This document shows, piece after piece, positions 34,423-43,773 of a stretch of DNA of 64,000 nt. Every line of letters begins with the position of its first letter. Position 1 is the stretch's first letter. The DNA lies in the NCBI RefSeq assembly GCF_000331305.1, contig NZ_KB217478.1:8091481-8155480 (forward strand), given 5' to 3'. The stretch is from Calothrix sp. PCC 7103. Its GTDB lineage: Bacteria; Cyanobacteriota; Cyanobacteriia; Cyanobacteriales; Nostocaceae. The position numbers were made by a program, and so were the translations under genes. A model generated the notes under the pieces. It had not been told where the DNA came from, did not search any database, and worked only from the letters and a program-made list of their open reading frames with translations.

Positions 34423-35697
34423 ATGACAAAAACAAACGGAACAATTTTGATTATCGATGACAACCCAACAAATTTAGAAATTTTGTATGAGACTTTAGTA
34501 ACTGCAAAATATGATATTTTTGTGCAGATGAGCGGTGAGGAAGGTATTGAAATAGCCATACAGCAACAGCCAGATTTAATACTGCTTGATGTGATGATGC
34601 CTGGTATGGATGGTTTTGAGACTTGTCGAAGATTACAAGCTAATGCAATAACTCAATCAATCCCAATTATTTTTATGACAGCTCTTTGTGATAGCGAAGA
34701 TAAAATTAAAGGACTTAGTTTAGGAGCAGTTGATTACATTACGAAACCTTTTCGGCAAAAAGAGGTCTTAGCACGAGTCAATATCCACATCAAGCTAAAG
34801 CGGACGACACACGAATTAGAACAACGGGTTGAAGAACGTACTCAAGAACTTTCACAAACCTTGCATTCACTGAAACAAATGCAATTGCAACTTGTGCAAA
34901 ATGAAAAAATGTCAGCATTAGGACAATTGGTTGCAGGTGTTGCACACGAAATTAATAATCCAATGGGATGTATTAATGGTAATTTTGTTTTAATGGAAGA
35001 TAGTGTTAAAGATTTGTTTCAAATTATTGACTGTTATCAAAAAGAGCTTCCTCAACCTAGTGTTTGCCTACAGGAATGCATCGAAGCAGTAGACTTAGAT
35101 TATTTGCGCTCAGACTTGCCAAAGATGTTCGAGTCTATGCACACAGCAATAAGTCGTATTAAAGATATTAGTAACAGTTTAAGAACGTTTTCGCGCGCTG
35201 ATAATAATAAATATGTGTTATTTAATATTCATGAAGCAATAAATAGTACTATTCTGATTCTTAAACATCGTCTCAAAGCTTCAGAATCTCGTCCAGAAAT
35301 CGAGGTTTATAAAGACTATGGTGAGTTACCGCTTATCGAGTGCTATCCTGGACAATTGAATCAAGTATTTATGAATATTATTGCTAATGCTATAGACGCG
35401 ATAGATGAAGTAAATTTGCAGCAAAAAAATTATATTGTCATAAAAACAACTATTACTGAAAACCAAAAATCAGTTTTAATTTCTATCAAAGACAGCGGTC
35501 TTGGGATCAATAAAAAAATCAAAAATCAAATTTTTGAACATCTGTTTACGACTAAAGAAGTAGGAAAAGGAACAGGATTAGGTTTAGCAATTGTACATCA
35601 AATTATTGTTGAAAAACATCATGGTAGTATCGAAGTTAATTCAGAAATAGGACAAGGAACTGAATTTTTGATTACTATTCCCATAATACATCAATAA
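34423..35697 (+). CDS. Response-regulator receiver / histidine kinase protein
   Basis: 424 residues. Receiver domain about 8-125: IIDDNPTN acidic pocket, phospho-acceptor LLDVMMPGMDG (first Asp near residue 58), T in FMTAL and K in ITKPF. A coiled-coil linker follows (about 130-165). The kinase core has H-box VAHEINNPMG (His near 173), N-box NIIANAIDAI, G1 DSGLGI and G2 GKGTGLGLAI. All catalytic residues are present. Receiver-first kinases act as intermediates or sinks in phosphorelays. No output domain or partner gene is adjacent. It contains no GGCGCC, unlike most genes here. Confidence 0.9.
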   Translation: MTKTNGTILIIDDNPTNLEILYETLVTAKYDIFVQMSGEEGIEIAIQQQPDLILLDVMMPGMDGFETCRRLQANAITQSIPIIFMTALCDSEDKIKGLSLGAVDYITKPFRQKEVLARVNIHIKLKRTTHELEQRVEERTQELSQTLHSLKQMQLQLVQNEKMSALGQLVAGVAHEINNPMGCINGNFVLMEDSVKDLFQIIDCYQKELPQPSVCLQECIEAVDLDYLRSDLPKMFESMHTAISRIKDISNSLRTFSRADNNKYVLFNIHEAINSTILILKHRLKASESRPEIEVYKDYGELPLIECYPGQLNQVFMNIIANAIDAIDEVNLQQKNYIVIKTTITENQKSVLISIKDSGLGINKKIKNQIFEHLFTTKEVGKGTGLGLAIVHQIIVEKHHGSIEVNSEIGQGTEFLITIPIIHQ

Positions 35698-35700
35698 TTA

Positions 35701-35715
35701 AGAAACCGGGTTTCT
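35701..35715. repeat. Palindrome AGAAACCGGGTTTCT
   Basis: Single member of the dispersed palindrome family, three bases after the receiver-kinase stop, where it may act as a terminator. Confidence 0.7.
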
Positions 35716-35781
35716 AGGGTTTTTAGGTGTTAGATTTGTAAACTTTGTGGGCAGACTATAAACTACGAAGATGATAGGTGC

Positions 35782-35853
35782 CTAATATTAATTGTAGACG
35801 ACCGTTGGGAAAATCGCGCGGTGGTGGGGTTGGGAAGTGCTTCTCAAATGGAC
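35782..35853 (+). pseudogene. Receiver-domain fragment (relic)
   Basis: The frame reads LILIVDDRWENRAVVGLG, the typical start of a receiver domain at the C terminus of cyanobacterial hybrid kinases, then runs into unrelated sequence and a stop. It is too short to fold. It may be the remaining 3' part of the kinase relic at 33895-34260, on the other side of the intact receiver-kinase gene. Confidence 0.55.
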
Positions 35854-35869
35854 AGCACTTAAGTAGTTA

Positions 35870-37597
35870 TTACGATGACCGCTGCCAAATTTTAATTGTT
35901 TTATCCAGGCTTACACTCACAAGTATTTCTCCTGATGCCGTAAATGTTAACCCAGTAACACTATTAGTATGACCAATAAATGTTGCTAATAACTCCCCAC
36001 TGTCTAAATGCCACAGTTTAATAGTTTTGTCTGCACTCCCGCTAGCTATAATTTCGCCGTCAGGACTAAGGGCAATAGCACAAACTCTCTGGCTATGTCC
36101 TTTTATTGTTCTAATTAGTGTACCTGTTTCTAAATTCCATACTTTTATACTTTGGTCACGACTACCACTTATTAGTATTTTGCTATCATTACTTAAGCAT
36201 AAGCAACTAACGATATGCGAATGCGCGCTGAATGAATTTTGTAGCAGTGCCTCTTCTCCCTCTAGGCGCCAAATTTTAATTTTACGATAACTTCCTGTCA
36301 CAAGAGTTTTTCCATCTTGACTTAAAATAAGTGCATGAGCAGTTGTATCATCAAGTGAAAACGAACTGTTTACTTTTCGTGACTGTAAATCCCAATATAA
36401 AATTCTTCTATCATCACCACCTGTAAATATCATTCTATTATCAGGACTGCAAGCAACTCCCCGTACCATGCCATTATGCTTGTGCAAAATATCTATTAAA
36501 TCTTTGGCGCCTACATGCCATATTTTAATTGTAGAGTCGGCGCCACCACTGACTAAAATTTGCCCATCTGGACTAAATGCTAATGCATTGATTTCATCAA
36601 CTAGTCCAGATTTGCTCCAAGGTAGCTCAGAAAAAGTACAAATTAACTCACCTTTATTTAAATCCCATAATTTGGTTTCACCCCGACTACCACTTGCAAG
36701 TAATGGCGCCTTATTTTTACCACCAGGACTAAAAGCCAAACAATTAATGCCTCGTGTATGACCGCGTAAAGTATGCCAGTATTCCCAGTCACCAGTAATA
36801 TGGTCTGATGCAATTTGAATAGTCTCAGCTAGCATTATTTCATCATCAGCATTAATTTCATCCTCTTTAATAGTGAATGAGTCCAAATACCAATTCAAAC
36901 CACCCGAATATAATAATTTACTTGGAACCACAGTTATTTTAGGGTCACTAGGTTCTATTAAATCTGTCGGTAAAAACCCGGCAATTACAACTTGCCTTTC
37001 GTCTCCATGTTTACCAGTCAATGGATAAAACAAACATAGAAAAATTAATAAGTCGCTTTTTAAATCATCTTGTGTAACAGTCCACTTAATCTTATCTTTT
37101 TTAATGCCGTTAAAACTCTCACCATCTGCTACATGAACTTGAATACTAAATTTAGGATTCTGGAGCAGCGAGTAACAAAACTTACTTTCATTCCTCAAAT
37201 TTCCTTCATCATCTAAAGCAATACTTGTCAAAACATCATGAGGCACTTTTTTAACCAATTTACCCAAGCGTTCCTGCATCACCCTTTCGACAATTTGCTC
37301 GCGTAACAGATAATCAATAGCTTGTTGCTTAAAAAATCTGTGGAAAGGTATCGTCCAGTCTGGGGGTTCTGGATATTCTGGAGGGACTGGGGGTGGATTT
37401 TTTGCGACAAGTTCAGCTTGTTGACGTGCTATTTCAACAAGCTTCGTCAATGCTTCACCTTTAAACGCCATAATCTCACAGTGACAACCTTTTACAGAAC
37501 TTTCTAATAAAGAAACCTCATAAGTCTTGGGTTTCTTGACTCTAGTTAGAAAATCTACTTGTTGTGATTTGAGCAAGCTAGTCCAATTCATGTACAT
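35870..37597 (-). CDS. WD40 repeat protein with cyanobacterial N-terminal domain
   Basis: 575 residues. The N-terminal about 280 (PPVPPEYPEPPDWTIPFHRF, LREQIVERVMQERLGKLVKK, then an all-beta region) recur in cyanobacterial WD40 proteins and have no assigned function. About seven WD40 units follow (from HTLRGHTRGINCLAFSPGG to SLDKTIKIWQRSS), enough for one seven-bladed propeller. It is probably a cytoplasmic scaffold. MYMNW offers two close ATG starts; the second (MNWTSLLK) is equally possible. GGCGCC copies are frequent here, in contrast to the adjacent kinase. Confidence 0.85.
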   Translation of the reverse strand: MYMNWTSLLKSQQVDFLTRVKKPKTYEVSLLESSVKGCHCEIMAFKGEALTKLVEIARQQAELVAKNPPPVPPEYPEPPDWTIPFHRFFKQQAIDYLLREQIVERVMQERLGKLVKKVPHDVLTSIALDDEGNLRNESKFCYSLLQNPKFSIQVHVADGESFNGIKKDKIKWTVTQDDLKSDLLIFLCLFYPLTGKHGDERQVVIAGFLPTDLIEPSDPKITVVPSKLLYSGGLNWYLDSFTIKEDEINADDEIMLAETIQIASDHITGDWEYWHTLRGHTRGINCLAFSPGGKNKAPLLASGSRGETKLWDLNKGELICTFSELPWSKSGLVDEINALAFSPDGQILVSGGADSTIKIWHVGAKDLIDILHKHNGMVRGVACSPDNRMIFTGGDDRRILYWDLQSRKVNSSFSLDDTTAHALILSQDGKTLVTGSYRKIKIWRLEGEEALLQNSFSAHSHIVSCLCLSNDSKILISGSRDQSIKVWNLETGTLIRTIKGHSQRVCAIALSPDGEIIASGSADKTIKLWHLDSGELLATFIGHTNSVTGLTFTASGEILVSVSLDKTIKIWQRSS

Positions 37598-37942
37598 ATA
37601 CAGTCATGCGCGCTCTTGCCTACCTACGTTAATGTATATAAAGAAACTTTTTCTTTTTTATTTGATTTGATTAATTTTAACTATCTGCTTTTTAGGTAAA
37701 AATAAGTTATTTCGTATCATATGTTACAGAAAAAATATAAAAAATGAGTAAAATTTAGGCGCCTAAGCAAAATATTTACTTTTAGCTTGAACAGTAAAGT
37801 ATTTTGATTGGGAAATTCATTGTAGCGGATGGAAGGGGTTTGAATTGTTTTTGGTGTGAAATTTGATTATTTCTACCAGAAGTAAGACCCGTTATGGGAT
37901 GTGTATTTGTAACTATTGCTATAAAGTCATGTTCAGTAATGT
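37598..37942. other. 345-bp divergent intergenic region
   Basis: This lies between the WD40 gene (minus) and the GH13 gene (plus). It is AT-rich, with one GGCGCC near 37758. No repeat-family element, tRNA or coding frame seen; no ribosome-binding site is obvious before the GH13 start. Confidence 0.35.
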
Positions 37943-39406
37943 ATGCAAATTCAAACACCAGACTGGGTAAAGCACGCTGTTTTCTACCAAATATTCCCTG
38001 ATCGCTTTGCAAAAAGCAAACAACCTCGAAAGCGATTATTACATGATGCGCGCTGGGAAGACTGGGAGGCAATGCCCACACTCCAAGGTTACAAGGGTGG
38101 TGATTTATGGGGAATTATAGAACAATTAGACTATATTAAGTCTTTAGAGATTAATGCAATTTACTTTACGCCAATTTTTCAGTCAGCTAGTAACCATCGC
38201 TATCATACGCATGATTATTATCAGGTGGACCCAATGTTGGGTGGTAACGAAGCGTTTCGTGAATTACTCGATGCTGCACATGCACGTGACATCAAAGTTG
38301 TATTAGATGGGGTATTTAATCATTCGAGTCGTGGTTTTTTCTTTTTTCACGACGTGTTAGAAAATGGCCCTCACTCACCTTGGGTGAATTGGTTTAAAAT
38401 TGAAGATTGGCCCCTTGCTCCCTATACAGGGGATACACCAGCTAACTATGGAAGTTGGGGTGGAAATCGTGCGTTACCAGAGTTTAACCATGATAATCCA
38501 GAAGTACGTGAGTATATTATGGAAATTGCTGAGTATTGGGTCAAATTTGGTATCGATGGTTGGCGCCTGGATGTACCATTTGAAATTAAGACACCAGGAT
38601 TTTGGGAAGAGTTTCGAGACCGTGTAAAAGCAATTAACCCCGATGCTTATATTGTCGGTGAAGTTTGGGGAGATTCACGACAATGGTTAGACGGCAAACA
38701 ATTTGACGGGGTAATGAATTACTTGTTTGCTGGTCCAACTATTGCATTTGCAGCAGGAGATAGAGTAGTTCTCGACCAAGTGCAAAGTCGTGACTACAAA
38801 CCTTATCCTCCCTTATTCGCTGCTGAATATGCTCAAAAAATCCAGGAATTATTGGAACTGTATCCTTGGGAAATTCAATTAACGCAGTTGAACTTACTTG
38901 CTAGTCATGATACCGCACGGTTAATGTCCATTGCAGGTGGAGACATACCGAGTATTGAGCTATGTACACTGCTTTTAATGACATTTCCCGGCGCCCCTAG
39001 CATTTATTATGGTGATGAAGTTGGATTACCAGGAGCATTAGACCCAGATTCGCGTCGAGGTTTTCCCTTAGAAGCAGCTTGGAATCATGAAATACTTAAT
39101 ACACATCGTCAACTAATTACACTTCGTCATAAGTACCCGTGCTTGCGAACAGGAGACTACAAAGTTTTGTACGCACAAGGTGAAGTATATATCTTTACTC
39201 GTGTACTCAATGACGAACAACTAGTTATTGCGGTTAACGCAGGTACATCTGATTCTAAAACAAACCTAGATGTTAGCAACTTACATTATTTACCCAACAA
39301 AGTATTATACGGGGGCGCCGAACTTGAATGGAATAACGAATTAGAAACCAAACAAGTAACCCTACATCTTCCTGCCCGAAGTGGGTGCATTGTAGGAACT
39401 TACTAG
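37943..39406 (+). CDS. Glycoside hydrolase family 13 (alpha-amylase/neopullulanase-like)
   Basis: 487 residues. A short N terminus leads straight into the (beta/alpha)8 barrel: VFYQIFPDRF, DGVFNHSS (region I), GWRLDVPFE with the nucleophile Asp (region II), IVGEVWG with the acid/base Glu (region III) and LLASHDTAR with the third Asp (region IV). A C-terminal beta domain ends in LPARSGCIV. Cyclomaltodextrinase/neopullulanase-type enzymes are the closest match, but the N-terminal dimerisation domain is missing. No signal peptide, so it likely acts on cytoplasmic glycogen or maltodextrins. Confidence 0.9.
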   Translation: MQIQTPDWVKHAVFYQIFPDRFAKSKQPRKRLLHDARWEDWEAMPTLQGYKGGDLWGIIEQLDYIKSLEINAIYFTPIFQSASNHRYHTHDYYQVDPMLGGNEAFRELLDAAHARDIKVVLDGVFNHSSRGFFFFHDVLENGPHSPWVNWFKIEDWPLAPYTGDTPANYGSWGGNRALPEFNHDNPEVREYIMEIAEYWVKFGIDGWRLDVPFEIKTPGFWEEFRDRVKAINPDAYIVGEVWGDSRQWLDGKQFDGVMNYLFAGPTIAFAAGDRVVLDQVQSRDYKPYPPLFAAEYAQKIQELLELYPWEIQLTQLNLLASHDTARLMSIAGGDIPSIELCTLLLMTFPGAPSIYYGDEVGLPGALDPDSRRGFPLEAAWNHEILNTHRQLITLRHKYPCLRTGDYKVLYAQGEVYIFTRVLNDEQLVIAVNAGTSDSKTNLDVSNLHYLPNKVLYGGAELEWNNELETKQVTLHLPARSGCIVGTY

Positions 39407-39407
39407 G

Positions 39408-39444
39408 AACGGATATAACGGATAAATCATCCGTTATATCCGTT
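39408..39444. terminator. 16-bp perfect hairpin between convergent genes
   Basis: AACGGATATAACGGAT and ATCCGTTATATCCGTT pair perfectly around AAATC, filling the gap between the GH13 stop and the stop of the minus-strand gene at 39446. Strong candidate for a two-way terminator. Similar ATAACGGATGTAACG text occurs near 42752. Confidence 0.8.
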
Positions 39445-39445
39445 G

Positions 39446-39847
39446 CTAATTCCTTTTATCAAACCCTTTCCAAGACCAAGAAAACTTTTGCGGTTGTGAT
39501 GTATAATCGCGACAGTCTTTCGCTTTTTCTGTAAGTACTTCTGCTGGATTTACTGCACACTTGAGATAATTGTTACTATTATAGTACTGACATTTTTTAC
39601 ATGGAAGCGCAACAGCTTTAACTCGTTTCAGCCTATAAAATACAACTCCTACAGTCGTCAATACAAATAATATTGGTGTAACTAATATAACGGTATCACC
39701 CAATGAAGGCTCAAATTCTTTTTGATTGACATTAGTGTTATCATATGAATTAGCATTTACAGTTACGTGGGTATCTGTATTGCTATTAAAGTCAGTTATA
39801 TTACCTTCCGTTTTTGGGTACTGTCTCAGACTTTCGTTTAAAGGCAT
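39446..39847 (-). CDS. Small membrane protein with C-terminal Cys motif, unknown function
   Basis: 133 residues. A polar Asn/Thr-rich N terminus, one transmembrane helix (about 52-72, VILVTPILFVLTTVGVVFY), and a C-terminal segment with CKKCQYYNSNNYLKCAVNP and a further Cys (KDCRDY). The four cysteines suggest metal or redox binding on one side of the membrane. The Cys segment is familiar from cyanobacterial unknown proteins, but I cannot name the family. Confidence 0.6.
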   Translation of the reverse strand: MPLNESLRQYPKTEGNITDFNSNTDTHVTVNANSYDNTNVNQKEFEPSLGDTVILVTPILFVLTTVGVVFYRLKRVKAVALPCKKCQYYNSNNYLKCAVNPAEVLTEKAKDCRDYTSQPQKFSWSWKGFDKRN

Positions 39848-40128
39848 AAATTTTCCTCAAGGTAATAGCTACCTAGGAACTATCGTATTTTTAATTAAAT
39901 TAAGATACGTCTAGCGGGGGAAGTAGCTTAGGACGGTCAAATGGTAATGTCTCTATAGCGGCAATCAAACTAAAATTATAATTAACTACTATTTTAATTG
40001 CCCTGTCTTAAGAATAAGATTTTCCAAAGATTTATACGCTCTAACTACCAGTAGAAAAATTATCACCATATCTTCTACCGATAGTGTGAAGCTAATTAAC
40101 AAACTTTGTGATATATACGACTTTAATT

Positions 40129-40479
40129 ATGGTTGAAATACTTATAACATGGTTCGTAACTGCATTAAGCTTTCTAATTATCTCCAAATTACCTATTGGA
40201 GTAGAAATTGATAGTTTTAACAAGGCACTTATCTCTGCTGCTGTGGTTGGAATACTAAATGCGCTTTTATTACCTATCTTAACTTTTTTTAGTTTTCCGC
40301 TAATTATTTTGACAATTGGATTATTTTTCTTTGTCTTAAACTCAATCATTTTTGGTATAGCTGCTTACTTGGTAAACGGTTTCCGGTTAAGATATGGTTT
40401 TTGGAGTGCATTAATTGGTTCTGTTGCCCTTGCTGTAATTAATTCTGCACTCTTAAGGGTTGTAGCTGCTATTATCTAA
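40129..40479 (+). CDS. Phage-holin-4-like integral membrane protein
   Basis: 116 residues from the ATG at 40129 (VEILITWFVTALSFLIISKL); an upstream GTG at 40108 would add seven residues. Four transmembrane helices with the LPIGVEIDSFNKALISAAVV loop and NGFRLRYGFWSALIGS match the PF04020 'phage holin family 4' membrane proteins. These are ordinary chromosomal proteins in cyanobacteria despite the name. Function unknown. Confidence 0.8.
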   Translation: MVEILITWFVTALSFLIISKLPIGVEIDSFNKALISAAVVGILNALLLPILTFFSFPLIILTIGLFFFVLNSIIFGIAAYLVNGFRLRYGFWSALIGSVALAVINSALLRVVAAII

Positions 40480-40525
40480 AATAAGAATATGAATTATTCT
40501 ATATAGATAATAGATATAATTACTT

Positions 40526-40954
40526 ATGAGCTTCAATGTAGGAGCGAGAATTACACTCAAGTCGCTAATATTACTGTGCTTTGCTTATAGTTGGCTAGGT
40601 TGGTATTTAGCTGCTTACCATATCGTTTGGTTAGTTGGCAGTGTTGTGACTATTTCTGTATTGGCTATTATTGGACAAACTAATTCTTGGTTAGAAAGCC
40701 TAATCGAATTTGGCTCACGAACTTTGGTAGTAATGTTGTTCTTAAGTCTTTCTATTGCGTTGGTTGCTAGCTGGTCAATAATATTTAGTTTAGTTTTAAT
40801 GCCTTTGGCAACTACAATGCTTGCTGATATGGAGTTGCGCTTTGCTGGGTTGAGCAGGTCTGATAGATTTTTATTAATTGTTATATCAGCTGGTCTTAGT
40901 TTAGGATTTGGCGAAACCGTAGATTTATTTTTTCTACCAAGTGTTAGATATTGA
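40526..40954 (+). CDS. Small integral membrane protein, unknown function
   Basis: 142 residues, mostly hydrophobic, with about four transmembrane helices (ITLKSLILLCFAYSWLGWYL, IVWLVGSVVTISVLAIIGQT, two near 65-95, one near 115-130). A conserved-looking FAGLSRSDRFLLIVISAGLS segment is present. No family recognised. It follows the holin-like gene by 46 bp and may be cotranscribed. Convergent with the aldolase gene. Confidence 0.6.
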   Translation: MSFNVGARITLKSLILLCFAYSWLGWYLAAYHIVWLVGSVVTISVLAIIGQTNSWLESLIEFGSRTLVVMLFLSLSIALVASWSIIFSLVLMPLATTMLADMELRFAGLSRSDRFLLIVISAGLSLGFGETVDLFFLPSVRY

Positions 40955-40958
40955 AGTA

Positions 40959-40978
40959 GGTTGGGTGATAACCCAACC
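40959..40978. terminator. Hairpin GGTTGGGT-GATA-ACCCAACC
   Basis: Perfect 8-bp stem with a four-base loop between two convergent genes. Probable bidirectional terminator for the membrane-protein gene and the aldolase gene. Confidence 0.7.
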
Positions 40979-40992
40979 CCATCCATTTATTC

Positions 40993-42075
40993 TTAAGCTA
41001 TTGTCACTTCATTAGACAAATATACATCTTGAATAGCATTAAATAACTTCACACCTTCTTCAAAAGGACGCTGGAATGTTTTACGTCCCGAAATTAATCC
41101 AGTTCCACCCGCACGTTTATTAATAACTGCGGTACGTATAGCCTCAGCAAAATCGTTTTTACCAGAGGCGCCACCAGAATTTATCAACCCAGCGCGTCCA
41201 CAATAACAATTCAACACCTGGTAACGGGTTAAGTCTATGGGATGGTCACTAGTTAATTCGCTGTAAATTTTTTCGTTAGTCTTGCCGTAACTCTCACCTG
41301 TTGCCTTAGCAACTGCACCATAACCGTTATTGCATTCAGGTAACTTTTGCTTAATAATATCAGCTTCGATAGTTACCCCTAAATGGTTCGCTTGTCCTGT
41401 TAAGTCAGCAGCAATATGGTAATCTTTATCTTGTTTAAAAGCATTGTTACGCAAATAGCACCATAATATAGTTGCCATTCCCAACTCATGCGCGCGTTTA
41501 AATGCCTTACTAACTTCTTGAATTTGGCGTGTTGAATTTTCTGAACCAAAATATATAGTGGCGCCAACAGCTACCGCTCCCAAATTCCAAGCTTGTTCAA
41601 CATCACCAAACATAACTTGGTCGAACTGATTCGGAAAAGTTAACAATTCATTATGATTAATTTTAGCAATGAAAGGAATTTTATGAGCATATTTACGTGA
41701 TACCGACCCTAAAACACCTAAAGTCGTTGCCACACCATTACAACCAGCAGCAATTGCTAATCTAATAATATTTTCAGGGTCAAAGTAAATTGGATTTGGT
41801 GCAAAAGAGGCGCCTGCCGAGTGTTCAATACCTTGGTCTACAGGCAAAATAGACATATAACCCGTATAAGCAAGTCTACCCGTAGAATAAAGAGTTTGTA
41901 AACTGCGAATAACTTGAGGTGTACGGTCACTACTTAACCAAACGCGGTCAATGAAATCTGAACCTGGTAAATGTAATAACTCCTTAGAAACCTTTGCTTC
42001 ATAAGTAAGTAAATCTTCTGCTTCTGATCCCAAAACAGACTCAATAGAAGAAGGCGATGCCATTGTCGTAGTCAT
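40993..42075 (-). CDS. Class I fructose-bisphosphate aldolase (DhnA type)
   Basis: 360 residues of TIM-barrel DhnA/FbaB type. Key segments are [31 protein letters not shown] (Lys region), [12 protein letters not shown], and [20 protein letters not shown] with the phosphate-binding Gly/Ser loop near the C terminus. It cleaves fructose 1,6-bisphosphate to triose phosphates via a Schiff base; it is metal-independent, unlike the class II enzyme that serves the Calvin cycle. Single gene with its own terminator. Confidence 0.92.
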   Translation of the reverse strand: MTTTMASPSSIESVLGSEAEDLLTYEAKVSKELLHLPGSDFIDRVWLSSDRTPQVIRSLQTLYSTGRLAYTGYMSILPVDQGIEHSAGASFAPNPIYFDPENIIRLAIAAGCNGVATTLGVLGSVSRKYAHKIPFIAKINHNELLTFPNQFDQVMFGDVEQAWNLGAVAVGATIYFGSENSTRQIQEVSKAFKRAHELGMATILWCYLRNNAFKQDKDYHIAADLTGQANHLGVTIEADIIKQKLPECNNGYGAVAKATGESYGKTNEKIYSELTSDHPIDLTRYQVLNCYCGRAGLINSGGASGKNDFAEAIRTAVINKRAGGTGLISGRKTFQRPFEEGVKLFNAIQDVYLSNEVTIA

Positions 42076-42640
42076 ATATTTATCTCAGTAACTAAACGTA
42101 CAACCTTGCTTTTAAAATAACATTTATACTAAAAATTAGAATATCGAAAATGTTAATAAATAATTAACCAAACTGTATCAAATAACCTTTTTAAGGTTAA
42201 CATAAAATCAAAACTTAAGTACTATTTAAAACTAGGCTTTAAATTACTCTTAATCTTTCTTTGTGGACTTTGTGGTTCATAAAAAATAATAAAATAATCA
42301 AAACCACATATAGCAATCCTAAATCGCTTGTAAAATATTTCTCTTCTTTCTTTCTTTCCTTCCTTTGCGCTCTTTGCGTCCTTTGCGGTTCGTTACATAA
42401 GCATCATTTTTTACAAATCAATTAGGAATGCTATATTATACACTAGCGCTAGCAATTGCGATGACACTCTTCCCCTCGACAGATTATTTAAAAAATAAAG
42501 ATATTAATCAAAGACATACTGCCTAAACGCCTACATTGTACAAATATACTATATGACTGTTTTTTAGTGGCAACTCGCTGAGACAATAATTCATTTGTAC
42601 TTATTAGCTATAAAAATGCGAATAAATTGGAACTGCTCCT
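42076..42640. other. 565-bp AT-rich intergenic region with simple repeats
   Basis: Contains CTTTGTGGACTTTGTGGTTC near 42260 and TTGCGCTCTTTGCGTCCTTTG near 42367, two diverged copies of a common dispersed repeat, within T/C-rich sequence. No gene seen. It probably includes the aldolase promoter. Confidence 0.45.
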
Positions 42641-42805
42641 GTGGGAAATGCTGTAATTTTCAGAAACGAGTTAGGCGAGTATCGTGGTAGAGTTTACCCA
42701 GGCGCCGATTATAATGCAATTGTGAAGTTGGAGGAACGCGGTTCAACTGATATAACGGATGTAACGAATGAGTTTTTTGAAGAGATAGAGAGAAATGAAG
42801 ATTGA
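42641..42805 (+). CDS. Small protein, unknown, overlapping the next gene
   Basis: 54 residues from a GTG at 42641 (VGNAVIFRNELGEYRGRVYP). The frame is open back to 42626, so an ATT start is also conceivable. The composition is plausible (acidic, ending FFEEIERNED), and the stop at 42805 overlaps the ATG of the next gene by 11 bp in the style of coupled genes. The coupling and a GGCGCC in frame argue that it is real. Function unknown. Confidence 0.45.
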   Translation: MGNAVIFRNELGEYRGRVYPGADYNAIVKLEERGSTDITDVTNEFFEEIERNED

Positions 42806-43136
42806 CTTAAACAGTGTAGATTTTAGTGATATCAGTTTGGCAAGCGTTGATTTATCAACGCTTGAAACCGAAGATGAATTTCGTGCAGAAGCACGAAGGT
42901 TGCTACCGACTGCACTCGTCAAAGTCGGTGAAGCTGTCGCAGAACAAACTTGGGAAGAGTTACAGAAGACTCTGTTAAAACCAGGGTCAAAAGCAAAGTC
43001 TTCTACAAGTGAGAAGCGTCAGTTTGTCAGAGAAACTGGTCGAAACTATCAGCGAAGTGCTAGTAGTCGAGATAAACAAGAAATAGAGGATCACATAGTT
43101 GAGCAATTGCGTATATTTCAAAAGAAAGCTATCTAA
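42795..43136 (+). CDS. Small charged protein, unknown function
   Basis: 113 residues (KIDLNSVDFSDISLASVDLS), acidic first third, then a helical middle (EFRAEARRLLPTALVKVGEA) and a Lys/Arg/Ser-rich end. No membrane segment or known domain. It overlaps the preceding 54-residue frame by 11 bp, so the two may be coupled as a pair. A toxin-antitoxin-like arrangement cannot be shown from sequence. Confidence 0.5.
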   Translation: MKIDLNSVDFSDISLASVDLSTLETEDEFRAEARRLLPTALVKVGEAVAEQTWEELQKTLLKPGSKAKSSTSEKRQFVRETGRNYQRSASSRDKQEIEDHIVEQLRIFQKKAI

Positions 43137-43170
43137 CGAAGCATAACCGTAAAAATACTGACAATTTGCT

Positions 43171-43368
43171 TTATTTCAACCATTTTCTACCTGCTCTTTC
43201 TGCTGCTACTTGGGTGCAGTAAAACTTATCATCTCCATATACTGCACCTCCAGAACTTATAACTCGAAACTGCCATCCTTTAGATTCGGTAGAAAATACC
43301 GTAAAAATACGCTCTGGATGGCAAATTACTGAATAAATAGTAGTGTTAATCATAGTGGTATCAGACAA
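43171..43368 (-). CDS. Small protein, unknown function
   Basis: 65 residues (or 60 from the second ATG, MINTTIYSVI). The pattern HPERIFTVFSTESKGWQFRV and CTQVAAERAGRKWLK suggests a compact alpha/beta fold seen in small cyanobacterial hypotheticals with an 'AERAGRKWL'-type helix. Convergent with the gene ending at 43136. Moderate confidence that it is expressed. Confidence 0.5.
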   Translation of the reverse strand: MSDTTMINTTIYSVICHPERIFTVFSTESKGWQFRVISSGGAVYGDDKFYCTQVAAERAGRKWLK

Positions 43369-43488
43369 TATACTATTACAAGAAATATTAACTCTTAGTA
43401 AAGCTATTCATCTATACAACATATCCAACAGAATAATTTCCAAACACTTATTTTCTATACAAATCGCAACATTTTACAAACAAACCCT

Positions 43489-43554
43489 AGAAACCCGATT
43501 TCTTGTTGAAATATTGTAACAAAAATGATAATTTTGCGTAGAAACCGGGTTTCT
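43489..43554. repeat. Paired AGAAACC/GGTTTCT palindromes, 51 bp apart
   Basis: AGAAACCCGATTTCT (43489-43503, one mismatch) and AGAAACCGGGTTTCT (43540-43554), in a 400-bp gap. Spacing matches the pairs at 10498 and 29828. Confidence 0.75.
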
Positions 43555-43730
43555 GGTTTCTGATTATTCACACCTTACACGGGTATCACTCCTACGGGGT
43601 AAAGCACAGCATTTTATTTTAGAATTACAGGCTACAATAAAAGCGCCAGCGAATACGGTGCTTTCATCTGGCGCCAAGTGTTATCACGTATAAGCAAGCA
43701 TAATTGTATTCAAAATCTTAGTTACATAGT

Positions 43731-43762
43731 AAGGGGTTTACCCACGCATGGGTATTACCCCT
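43731..43762. terminator. Nested hairpin downstream of the 43774 small frame
   Basis: AAGGGGT pairs with ACCCCTT, and inside it ACCCA pairs with TGGGT around CGCA. It lies 11 bp beyond the stop of the minus-strand small frame and would fit as its terminator, although no T run follows on that strand. Confidence 0.5.
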
Positions 43763-43773
43763 TATCGGATATG

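Noticed and set aside
40129-40479. Prophage holin
   Set aside because: The PF04020-type protein is a regular chromosomal membrane protein in cyanobacteria, and no other phage gene is near.
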